Of a DNA stretch of 64,000 nucleotides, positions 11,901 to 21,018 are shown piece after piece. Numbering within the stretch: the first letter of the stretch is position 1; the number at the start of each line of letters is the position of its first letter. This stretch comes from Polytrichum commune (taxonomy: Eukaryota > Streptophyta > Polytrichopsida > Polytrichales > Polytrichaceae): assembly GCA_950295325.1 (NCBI GenBank), contig OX485804.1, positions 1,860,001-1,924,000 of the forward strand, read 5' to 3'. The translations under genes and the position numbers were made by a program. Below the pieces are notes generated by a model. That model saw only the letters and a program-made list of their open reading frames with translations. It had not been told where the DNA came from and did no database searches.

Positions 11901-12768
11901 CATCAACATGCCCGTCGACGAAGGCATGCCCGCCATGGAGACGGACGACGACGAGCCCGCGCCCTCCTACAACGTCGAGGCGATCCTCCGATCCTTGGAC
12001 GTCACTCCTCTCCGCATTTTGGCGCCGTCGGGAAATCCATCCGACGTGCAAGGGACTCCGGGTGGATACACGGGGTCGTCGGCGGGGACAACCCAAGATG
12101 TCCTCCCCGCGAGAACGTCTGGAGCGGAGGCATTCGGCACTCCCGGGGGATGCTCGACATCCGTGTCGCCCAGGCCGATCGTGGTTCCCAAGATGGAGAA
12201 CCTCGACCTTCTGGACCAACGGTCCCGACCGACGTTGGACCAGTACCGCAACACGAGGCGGAGGATGAAGAAGACCCCCTACGTGGAGCTGCCTCCGGGG
12301 GCAATCATCGAGGTCTCCGATGAGGACGAGGGCGACATGGAGATCATGGTCGAGCTGGGGGTAGACTTCGACAAGAACAAGCGGGTCAAGGAGGAGGCGT
12401 TGTCCGTCGCCGAGCTTAACGCCAAGCTCGAGCAAAAGATGAAGGAGGACATGGCGAAGGCGGCAGAGGAGAATGCCAAGAAAATGTTCGCAATTCAGGA
12501 GGAGCTGAGGCAGTCCAACGAGAAGACGGACGCCATCCTCGCCATGCTCCAGCGTATGCAGAGCTTCTCGGCGCCCCCCCAGCCGGCCTACCCCTTCCCT
12601 GGAGGATACCCCTCCCAATCCCCTCCACCGGGCATGTTCACCGGAGGGCCTTCCCGCCAGCAGGCGCCCCACCCCACGCCTGTTGGCACTCCTCCGCCAC
12701 CAGAGGTTCCCTCGACCACCTCCCACGATGCTGTGGCGGCGGCCATCCAGGAGGACGAGGATTTATGA
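8902..12768 (+). CDS. ORF1 (A): large ParB/DGQHR-like protein
   Basis: Three coding exons, 8902-10197, 10319-11644 and 11785-12768, all join in phase 0 and give about 1201 aa. The start is the ATG directly after a GCAG acceptor, as in element B. Around residue 339 is FWIIDGQHSLEAS, which resembles the (V/I)DGxHRxxA signature of ParB/Srx-like and DGQHR domains; the usual Arg is Ser here. The middle is a conserved domain of unknown function, with VWLWIVE and FYDPF shared with B. The last exon is acidic and proline-rich, holds IIEVSDEDE (SUMO-interaction-like) and a coiled coil of about 60 residues, then a P/G/S-rich tail. Each intron carries two palindromes. A DNA-binding role at those palindromes is my inference. 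The stop TGA lies inside a palindrome, and the frame stays open beyond it. Confidence 0.82.
10203..10287. repeat. Palindromes A-3 in ORF1 intron 1
   Basis: Two sites, at 10203 and 10266, flank the 121-bp intron (10198-10318). The first overlaps the GTGAGT donor by one base. Confidence 0.93.
11664..11758. repeat. Palindromes A-4 in ORF1 intron 2
   Basis: Two sites, at 11664 and 11737, lie near the donor and acceptor of the 140-bp intron (11645-11784). Confidence 0.93.
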
Positions 12769-12783
12769 ACGCGCGTTCGTGAA
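12762..12783. repeat. Palindrome containing the ORF1 stop codon
   Basis: The left arm reads TTTATGAACG instead of TTTACGAACG. The C-to-T change at a CpG makes the in-frame TGA that ends ORF1. With the consensus base the frame would run on into the spacer without a stop. Confidence 0.85.
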
Positions 12784-14604
12784 TCTTCAGGTCCTCCAGT
12801 CCTCACCCCTCCCCCTTCAAGGGTAGGACTGCCCTCATACACCGATGCATCGTCTTTCACCGTCGTCCCCAGGGTAGTAGACAGACATGGCGATGACTCT
12901 GCGCGACACACTGACATGGTCATTGTGGAGGACACGCAGGGGAGCCCCAATGACGCACCAGGGGTGCATGGGATGGACGTGGAAGAAACCCATGCGGCGT
13001 GGATGGAGGATGTCAGGATGGACGCGCTCGACCTGGGCGCCGAGGAAGAAGACGCGCTGCGCATCCAGGCGACACAGGCCTCTCAACCGGAGCGTGAGGC
13101 AGAGGCCATGGAGACAGAGGCGGCTGCAGCTGTGGAGGTTACGAACGCGCGTTCGTTAATCGTTGAGGAGGGACCTGCTGCTCGGTCCAGCGCCGCTACC
13201 CCTCCCCCCGATGACGAGGTAACTCTCCTCTGAGAATACCATTTTTTAACGAACGCGCGTTCGTAACCTCTCTAACATCGCGATGTTTTTCTCTTCATCG
13301 ACATCCAGTGGCCTTGCGAGAGCCCTCTTCAGCGGTCCCCCTTAGGGCCGAACAGTTTTGTAGGACACGGCATCATTTTGCCTTAGGAAAATGTGATAGA
13401 CTATCACGTGAGAAATGTAAATATTCAACGGATTAATATATGAGCCTATGTTATCTGCATCGCGTTGCTTCAAATTCTCTGCCCTCGACCCCTTCTCGTA
13501 TGTTGTATATGTTGATGAGATTATGTTGATTCTTGCATACCCACCTCATTCGCGAACGCTCGTTCGTGAAAGGCTGCGACCCACTGTCCACCTCATTCGC
13601 GAACGACCGCTCGTAAATGTACGTGTAGCCGCGCTCACGAACGAGCGCTCGTAAATGATGCGCACCGCCCCCGCAGCCTTCATTCACGAACGCTCGTTCG
13701 CAAGTGTGCCCTTGAGCACATTTTCCTTGCACTCTCCTCACTTCCTCGTCTTTCCCCATAATGCACCGTCTTCATTTTCTACGCAAAATTTCATTATTGG
13801 ATCATAGAATTAAACTAGTCGCGTTGTTCATCACAGGACCCCCCGGAGATTGGTCGCAACCCCTCTACCAGTGGACCTCCCACCCGGAACAAACCTTTCA
13901 TCGTTTTTGACCTCAACGGGGTGTTGTGTCACACCCAACACATCCCAAGGGTCCCCACGCGTCCCTTCCGTCACCCCGACGAAAGGGACTACGACGGCGA
14001 GCTCGACACCCTCATTAACCGCAAGGCTGTCCGCGCCCGTCCCGGCTTGCGTGACTTCCTTCGCGAGGTGGTCGAGTTCGCTCACGTCATTGTGTGGAGC
14101 TCCATGGTCATGGAGAACACCGAGCCCATCGTGCACTTCTTGTTCCGCGATCTCCCGAGCCCTTGCCTCGTCCTCGGCCAAGAGGACTGCGACGAGCTGC
14201 TCGACGAGAAAGGTCAACCGGTGCCCAAGTTTGGCGGTCGGGGCGGAGGACAACAGTTCCTCAAGGTCCTCCGCTCGAGACTCTGGCGAGGCGTCCCCCG
14301 TCTGCAAGGGACGCCGCACGGGTGGTGGCCGACTCCAGAGAACACCGTCCTCATCGACGACAGCCCCACCAAGAGCGTCTTGAACCCCCCGGGCAACGTC
14401 ATCTTCCCGGACACTTGGACCGGCGATAGGCAAGACACATTTTTGGTCGATAGGCTAGCCCCCTACCTTAGAAGGCTCGTGCTCCACGCCGGTAGCATCC
14501 CATTTTTTGTTAGGTCCAACCCCTTCGGCAATGCGGCGCTAAGCCCCCGCGATAATGTATTCAAGAGCATCATGAGGCTCGCCAAACTCAATAAATTGAT
14601 TTGA
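12769..14604 (+). CDS. ORF2 (A): spacer plus FCP1/HAD-like phosphatase
   Basis: Exon 12769-13218 is open in the same frame as ORF1 from the codon after its TGA; the first Met is at 12916. It ends DDE|GTAACT. Exon 13837-14604 follows in phase 0 after a TCACAG acceptor. The catalytic-type block IVFDLNGVL, then VIVWSSM and TVLIDDSPTKS, place it with FCP1/SCP (NLI-interacting factor) HAD phosphatases. The second Asp of the usual DxD is Asn, a variant also seen in plant FCP-like proteins, so activity is uncertain. A phospho-Ser/Thr substrate such as an RNA polymerase tail would be a family-based guess. Translation could use the Met at 12916, stop readthrough from ORF1, or a separate transcript. 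It ends NKLI-TGA, as in element B. Confidence 0.75.
13138..13159. repeat. Palindrome in coding spacer exon (A)
   Basis: A slightly diverged copy (GTTACGAACG, CG, CGTTCGTTAA) is read in frame as VTNARSLI within the spacer exon. Confidence 0.85.
13246..13704. repeat. Palindromes A-5 in the spacer intron
   Basis: Five copies start at 13246, 13549, 13595, 13634 and 13683 in intron 13219-13836. Several arms show CGCGAACG or CACGAACG variants, so this group is more diverged than arrays A-1 and A-2. Confidence 0.88.
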
Positions 14605-14715
14605 AATGCCTCCATGTCTTTGCTTGTATCATGTGGTTCACATTTACTAATGCTTGCTTCGTTTTTGGATGTCTTTTGTTGTTGTGATTGTTGTTGTTGT
14701 TGTTCTTGCCCATAG

Positions 14716-15716
14716 TCTGCCCCCATATGCGACGCCCCTGTGGTCGACGGCCCTTCCCGTCCCCTCTCGCCCCCTGCCTCCCCTTCCCGCGACGTCACGG
14801 GCTTCCAAATGCCATCCCTCTACCAGTTCTCGGCGGTCGACGCGGCCTCGGCCGTGGATTACTCCCGCGACGTCGGCATCGACGACGGCGTCGTCAACAG
14901 CCCGCCCCCACCACTTGTCGCCCGCGCCTACGCCCCGTCGCCCTCCCCCCTCTCCAAGGAGAAACGGACGCTCGTTCGTTTGGGACACCTCTTGCCCTCG
15001 AGGGACGACGCCGTCGCTCGTCGCGGGCCGAGCCGGCGTCTCCGCATGGAAGGCCCCCGTTGCCACACCTCCCCCGCCGACTCCGTTCCTCCCCCCGCAA
15101 CGTCCTCCGCGATCGTGGGCCCTCCACGCCTCGACTCCCCCCCGCCATCCAACATAATTGCAATAGTTCCATCGGCTCCGGATGCTCCCGTCGACGCCCC
15201 CCTCGTTCCCACCGTTCCCCGCATGGACGTCCCCAAAGCCAAGGTGCCCTCCTCAACCCTGAACCCCTTTCTCGCTTTTGCTTTCCTTGTCTTCCGTTTG
15301 CGTGCCGTTCTCTTTACGAGCGCCCATCCCAAACCGCCCTCATTATTTTCCCCACTCCATTCCTATTCTTATCTTCCTATGACGTTGTTTCGCAGGTGGT
15401 TACCCGCTCGCTTGGTGCCCGGCCCTCCTCCACGTCCTCCTTGGATAGGCACGCCCTCAAGGCCGCATCTTCCGAGTCCGATCGTTGTCTGGCCCTCCGG
15501 AGAAGCGCAAGACGTTCCCTTTCGCAAACACCCTCGCATTCTACTTATAATACCACCTCTTACAATTTGGGAGCGCGTCCTAAAACATGCAAGAACGACA
15601 CATATTCCTGTCCAGGCAACACACAAGGATACAGTCGTGGGCCTGAGATTTTTAGAGCCATGGAGGCCGCCAAAAAAAAGGGCTTAGCCGCAAAAAAAAA
15701 TAATGGGTCGGACTAG
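14716..15716 (+). CDS. ORF3 (A): small Ser/Pro-rich basic-tailed protein
   Basis: Exons 14716-15243 and 15396-15716 join in phase 0 (donor AAG|GTGCCC, acceptor CGCAG). The first exon starts at an ATAG acceptor; the first in-frame Met is at 14809. Conserved with B are AAS-xDYS, GVV-SPPP, the RRLRM block, and the end with a Gly-rich turn, a GPEIFRAMEA-like helix and a Lys-rich tail. No known domain is recognised. B lacks the Met at the aligned position, so this exon is probably spliced from an upstream exon of the same unit rather than being a free gene. The C-terminal Lys run could be a nuclear signal (inference). Confidence 0.55.
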
Positions 15717-16080
15717 TGTGACGTCTAGAAGCGTACTAGTGGGACGGACTCCCTAAATGGGCTTAGGTGTAGAACATATTTAAGTGCTTACTTTCTATGC
15801 TATTCCAAGTTACTCAAGACATTGATGGTATTTCCATTATAATTGTATTTCAATCCCAATTAATTCATTCAACTTCCATTCATTCTTCGCACCTTCCCTT
15901 CCATTCATAACGAGTTGTGATTTCATACGCAACTATTTTCATGTATGCCTCACATTTTTGTTCACTTCCATGCCTTTATGTATAATAATAGTAGCATACC
16001 ATTATACATATGGAATTTTTAGTCGTCATTACTGGTCCAATTTTGAAAGGTGCATCCTTATATAGTCTCATAATCAACAA
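15717..16080. other. Right subterminal region of element A
   Basis: Noncoding DNA between ORF3 and the right TIR. Nothing else is recognised. Confidence 0.5.
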
Positions 16081-16108
16081 AAAGTCTCCAAATACCGAAT
16101 ATAGTGTT
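16081..16108 (-). repeat. Right terminal inverted repeat of element A
   Basis: The reverse complement starts AACACTATATTCG and reaches GAGACTTT, pairing with position 34. Confidence 0.9.
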
Positions 16109-18300
16109 ACATGAGCATAGCAAATACTGCCAAACTCTTTGAAATGACTCACATCTGGCTTGTAGCCATACCACTTAGTGAATGGAGTTTCACCCTTAAG
16201 AGTACGACTAGCCACGCGGTTAAGAACATAGACGGCTGTGTTAACAGCTTCCCCCCAGAATTCAAGAGGAAGAGATTTGTGATAAATCATGCTCCTGACA
16301 CACTCGACTACTGTTCGATTATCTCTTTCGACCACAAAATTCTGCTCTGGAGAGTAAGGAGCCGTGAGTTCATGACGAATGCCCTTCTGCTTAATGAAAT
16401 CCTGAAATTCTCCGGAGAGAAATTCCTTCGCGTTATCTGTGCGAAGTTTGACCATAGAGCGACCTGTTTCTTTCTTGGAGAGTTTATAGAGACTCTTGAA
16501 GACAGACAGAACACCTTTACGATCTGGCAGGAGAAAGACAAACCGAAAGCTACTGTGATCGTCTTTAAAAGTCATAAAATAGGAATGACCTCCGAGGGAA
16601 GGGACTTGAAGCGGACCAACTAGATCCGTGTGGAAGAAAAGACCTGGAAGAGCAACACGCTTCCGCTCAGGATTGACAGGGAAAGGACGACGATGAATCT
16701 TGCCGTAAACGCAACCAGGACAAACAAGAGAAGTTGCCTTACTGAAAGAGGGAAGGCCAAAAACAGTTTCCCGGCTACTCATATCTCGTATCGTCCGGAA
16801 ACTCGCATGGCCAAGGCGAGTGTGCCACCGATGCAGACTGAGTGTAGATCGAGAAGACTGTCCCGGAGAAGAATTTTCCGAAGAAACAAGATTAGCTATG
16901 CTGGAGGGAGTGACCGCAACGATATCAAGCTTCCAGAGGCCATCAGCCTTGGAGCCACTCATGAGTAGTCGACCAGCACCGTCGTTAGTTAGCATCTTGC
17001 ACTCATTGCGGATATGGATTATGGCAACGTGCTTTTCGGTAAGCCGACTGACAGAGATCAGATTGCGTCGAAGATGAGGCACATACAACACATTCTGAAG
17101 TTTGAAAGGCCTGACTACTCCGTTGATAGTAGCATGCACAATAATATCACCAACACCGCGCACGTACAGAAGATGATTATCGGCAATAGAGACACTCCAA
17201 CACTTGTCATGAACCGGATGAAAATTAGTGAACCATTGCCGCTTGTCAGACATATGTTCAGTGGCGCCAGAATCAGCTATCCAGGAAAAATCATCGCCAC
17301 TAGAAGAAGCTGGTGTACGTGATTGTACACAATATGCCTCACTGGAGACATATTCAGAGGAATCTGAATACGTAGACACAGCACTGGCAGTAACATGAGC
17401 GTGACTACGCTTCCCCTTGGAGGTGAATTTCCAAAAAGAACGGTGAGAATCCCCCTTATGTGCCTTGTTTCGCTTTGGTGAATCGACAGATGTGGAGGAA
17501 TCACTGTCTTGTGAACACTCCTTGCCGAAATGGCCACGCCGGCCACACTTGTAACACCGAGAGCACCGCTTCTGTCGGGCTAATCGCTCTGCACGCTCGT
17601 GCTTTTGCTCAACAGTTTGAGTGGAAGAAGGTTTCGATACTGCCGGTAAGGAACCTTGAGCGAAAAATACCTGCTCTAACGGAGATTCAGGTAACACCGC
17701 TCGATCACGAAGTTTATGTTGAAACTTGACGAGGCGTGCTTGAAAGGAGAGAAGAGTCTGCTCGGCAACAGGAACACTGTCCCAAGCGAGAAGAAGTGGA
17801 TCATATGCCGAGGGCAGACCGCACTTGATTTTACTGATTAATTGCTGATCAGAAATTGGTTGGCCAAGATCGGTCAACTGCTTCGCCAATTTCTTCAACG
17901 AACTAACGAAAGCGGCGATAGATTCATCAGCACCGAGCTTACTCCCGTAGTACTTCTCCTGGAGCGCAATGATGCACTCATCGGAGTGTTGGTCATGATA
18001 CGCTTGAAGCTGCGTCCACATTTCATGCGAAGTGGTGCAGTTGATGACCTCCGCCCGGTGATGCGAATCCAGGGTGGCCAGAATAGCCACAATGGCTTGC
18101 TTATCTTTTTTCTCCCATATCTGTTTGTCAGCAGCAGAACTAAGAGCAGCTTTCTTGAAAGTTCCATTGACGATGGGAAAAAGATCACGGGATTGAAAGA
18201 TGAAACTCAAATGCATCTTCCACAAGTGAAAGTTGCTGCCATTGTACCTATCAACTGAGCTAGACTCCCTGATGTCTGACATGGCACTAGTGTCCGCCAT
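16109..18300 (-). pseudogene. copia Gag-protease-integrase, truncated by insertion
   Basis: An open frame of 730 codons runs from ATG 18300 to the element A junction. In order: a DUF4219/UBN2 gag domain (YNGSNFHLWKMHL and the EMWTQL region), a CCHC knuckle (CYKCGRRGHFGKEC, about residue 250), protease WIADSGATEHMS (about 340), the pre-integrase LHRWHTRLGHAS region, and the integrase core with HTDLVGP (about 556), RTDNAKEF (about 621) and the PEQNFVVERDNRT block carrying the Glu. This frame was intact when A inserted, so the insertion is probably recent. Reading past the junction adds about 44 meaningless residues from element A. Confidence 0.88.
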
Positions 18301-18727
18301 TGAAAGTAACGATTATCCTCTTGATCTTATCGAAAAACAAAACTCAAAGACCTCTGATAATTCAAGAATTGCCTCTAAACTAAGGAACAATTTTCTGGAC
18401 TTACTTTATCCACACTGTGCACAGCAGATCGTAACTAACGCCCATAACCTATTGTAACAGTGGAACCAGACAAATCACCATAGTTCACACAAGCAGTGTA
18501 TCAACTCTTCTTTACTTCACTTTACACCTTACATGTCTCAGATGGTCATCGTTACAATACCACTAACTACGAAGAGGATTGATACCTATGCACACAGAAA
18601 TGGTAACTACTTCAACAACTAACTAGTAACCTACCAACGAAGCTCCTAGAAGATTCCTCCTTCTACCTGCTTCTACCAGCTTCTACGTTCTGGGCAATGC
18701 AAACCCTAACTACGCTAAATCGTAACA
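18301..18727 (-). repeat. Probable 5' LTR and leader of copia-1
   Basis: No ORF. A similar stretch, including CATAACCTATTGT, recurs upstream of the decayed copia-2 gag at about 20090-20350, as expected for related LTRs. Confidence 0.5.
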
Positions 18728-18734
18728 ATAATTA

Positions 18735-20075
18735 AGACGCCATAGCCCGCCACATTTTGGTCTAGTCATAATAACATTACCCTCATCATAATTGTTGATC
18801 ATCTTGCACATGTTGCGAATATGAATGATGACAACTCGGCGTTCGGTAAGACGTTCTGTCGAGATGAGGTTCCTACAAAGCTTAAGCACATATAAAACAT
18901 TCTTGAGTTTGATAGTAGATACGGCTCCATTCACAAGAGCATTAACATATATATCACCAATGCCACGAACGTATAGAAGATGGTTGTTTGCAATAGTGAC
19001 ACTCCAGCATTGATCATCAATTACTTGAAAATTAGTGAACTAGCGGAGTTTATCTGTCATATGCTCTGTGGCCCCTGAGTCAGCAAACCATGCAGCATCA
19101 TCTTCAGCAGTAAGGTCGGATTGTACACAGTAGGCCTCGCTAGAAGCTAAAGAGCAGGAATCAGAAGAGTCGTGAGTGGGTACACTAGCAGTGATGTGCG
19201 TATAGCTATGTTTGCCTTTGTGGTGATGGTGTTTATGATGCCTCGGCCCTTTGTGTGCAGTATTGATACGTTTCTGAGAGGTAGATGTCGAACTATCAGA
19301 TCCGTTAGGATAGTTTTTTCCAAAGTGACCTCGGTGACCGCACTAATAGCATCGAGCATGTTTCTTATTTCTCACATGGTGATCATCTCTTTCTTTTCTT
19401 TTGATTGACTGAGGGAGATGGTTTCGCATGAGCTAATGTGGTGTTTATGAAGTAAGCTTTGTCGTTAGGGCCATCAACTAGTGCATCACGTTCACGAAGC
19501 TCTCCTTAAAATTTGATAAGCCTTGTCTGAAATGAAATGAGGGTTTGCTCTGCGAGAGGTACATTGTCCCATGCAAGTAGAAGAGGGTCAAAAAAAGAAG
19601 GTAATCCACACTTAATCTTGCTAATGAGTTGTTGTTTAATGATGTTCTGGTGCAGATCAGTAAGTTGTTTAGCCAATTTTTGCAATGTGCTAATATATGT
19701 AGCAATTGACTCACCATCTCCTTGCTTACAGCTATAGTATTTCTCTTGTAAGGCAACAATACACTGATCAGAGTGTTGATCATGATATGCTTGGAGTTTG
19801 ACTCCACATTTCATGTGAGGTAGAATAATTAATAACCTCCTCCTTGTGGAAAGAATCAATGGTTGCAAGAATCGCAACAATTGCTTGCTTATCATGTTTC
19901 TCCCATAGGAGTTTCTCTGCAGCATTGGTTAGATCCAATTTCTTGAGAGAACCGTTGACAATAGAGAAAAGGTCCCTGGACTGAAAAATGAATTTCATGT
20001 GCATCTTCCATAGTTGGAAGTTAGTGCCATTGTAAGAGTCCACAAAGCTTGCTTCGCGGATTTCTCACATGGTGT
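18735..20075 (-). pseudogene. Decayed copia gag-protease (copia-2)
   Basis: Minus-strand fragments in several frames match copia-1 in order: a gag start with YNGTNFQLWKMHMKF, UBN2 region, zinc-knuckle remnants, a protease region with ADSGA-like residues, and the start of the pre-integrase region ending GLWRLN. Its start reads ATG followed directly by TGA, and frameshifts are frequent. It is cut off at about 18730, where copia-1 begins, so copia-1 probably inserted into it. Confidence 0.75.
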
Positions 20076-20450
20076 TGGTCTCGACTGACGAAAATTCCTC
20101 TTAGATAGACATACGAATCCTCAGGAAATTTTTATCCTATTGCTTGTTGGGCTAAGTTTACCTCTAAATAATTATTCTACATAGCATGAGTATAGACGGC
20201 GTACATAACCTATTGTTTCATCGAACCAAACAAGCTCATATACATTTACACCATGGACCCTAAACTCTACTCTTACACTTTATTATCAAGTAAACAGCAA
20301 CTTACAGATACAAAAATACTACAGACAGAAGTATAGTAGTAAATTAACCACAAGGGTTGTATCTTCGGGAGCGACGACTCTTTGAGTACGTTCATCCACT
20401 GAGTGAACATTCATCCTTGTAACGAACCTTCCAGATAGTTCTACTCTACA
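20076..20450 (-). repeat. LTR-like leader of copia-2
   Basis: No coding capacity. Short blocks are shared with the copia-1 LTR region, such as CATAACCTATTGT near 20206 and 18443. Limits are not defined. Confidence 0.4.
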
Positions 20451-20452
20451 AA

Positions 20453-20755
20453 CTACACAAAATATGATATTTAGTGTTAGATACACTAAATACGAACACT
20501 ACACGAAATATCACTAACCCTATCAAAGTAAGTAACATTAAATGTAAACTCAAACACTAAATATCATCTATGGTAATATGTGAAAGTTACATGCACGAAT
20601 TTAGTGTTTAGTAGGAAAGAGGTGGCAACAAGGAAGGTGACGGCGGCACATTTATGTCTAACACTAATTATATAAGAATTGAAAATTAGTGTTGAGCAGA
20701 GTAGGGTGGTAAAACACTAAATCTAATCAAACACTAAATATCATATTTTGTGTAG
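20453..20755. mobile_element. Stowaway-like MITE, copy 1
   Basis: The ends are inverted copies of CTACACAAAATATGATATT, continuing to AGTGTT, and TA sits inside each end as a possible target duplication. It is about 303 bp and noncoding. A decayed relative lies at about 52325-52620. Confidence 0.75.
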
Positions 20756-21018
20756 CTTCTAAGTTCTTCTAGACTCCTTGAGTACGTTCATCTACTGAAT
20801 GAACATTTATCCTTGCAACGAACCTTCTAGATATAAAGTAGCTTCTAATTTCTTCCACAATGCTAATCATCTAAACTAAACAATAAATTTCAACACCCAA
20901 ACCTCTCTTTACTTCCATCTATCTTTAATATCATAATTAGCTCCCGTACACCAAAGTGAACAATTGTCAGTGCTCCGGATTGCCATTACTTTCCGACATT
21001 ACTGTCCAAAGACTTTTG
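20756..21018. other. 3' flank of the AP2 gene
   Basis: Between the MITE and the AP2/ERF stop codon no gene is seen. The region includes a partial copy of the sequence at 20380-20450 (ACGTTCATC, TGAATGAACATT, ATCCTTG). Confidence 0.4.

Larger units (their letters stand above)
34..16108. mobile_element. Element A: 16-kb TIR DNA element with palindrome arrays
   Basis: The left end starts AACACTATATTCG and the right end is its reverse complement. Both are followed inwards by GAGACTTT and a second GAGAC. The element carries a minus-strand DUF7869-like gene (439-3568) and a plus-strand unit of ParB-like ORF1, phosphatase and ORF3 (8902-15716), diverging from a centre at about 5.2-7.1 kb. About 30 copies of one 22-bp palindrome lie in its introns. 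All main reading frames are open. It is inserted in a copia pol gene. The flanks do not give a clean target duplication (GTT on the left, ACA on the right; shifting the ends gives a TTA pair). The core CACTA in the terminus recalls CACTA elements, but the coding content does not match TNPA/TNPD. Confidence 0.88.
16109..18731 (-). mobile_element. Ty1/copia retrotransposon split by element A
   Basis: It has a probable 5' LTR at about 18362-18727 (minus strand starts TGTTAC), a PBS-like TATCAGAG close to 18350, then gag-PR-INT. The RT, RNase H and 3' LTR lie beyond the window, left of base 1, after the element A insertion. LTR limits are approximate. Confidence 0.8.

Noticed and set aside
11761-12726. 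321-aa antisense ORF over ORF1 exon 3
   Set aside because: It is a GC-rich shadow without conservation in element B; the plus-strand frame has matching splice phase and a homologue.
13831-14433. 200-aa ORF antisense to the phosphatase
   Set aside because: It is a shadow of a GC-rich coding exon whose plus-strand product has recognisable HAD motifs in both elements.
15976-16108. C-terminal end of the copia polyprotein as part of the gene
   Set aside because: These codons belong to the TIR of element A. The true continuation is at 33-1.
34-16108. Classical CACTA (En/Spm) element
   Set aside because: CACTA is present within the terminus, but it is not at the very end, the 3-bp duplication is not clean, and no TNPD-type transposase was seen. 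Kept as a possible distant relation only.
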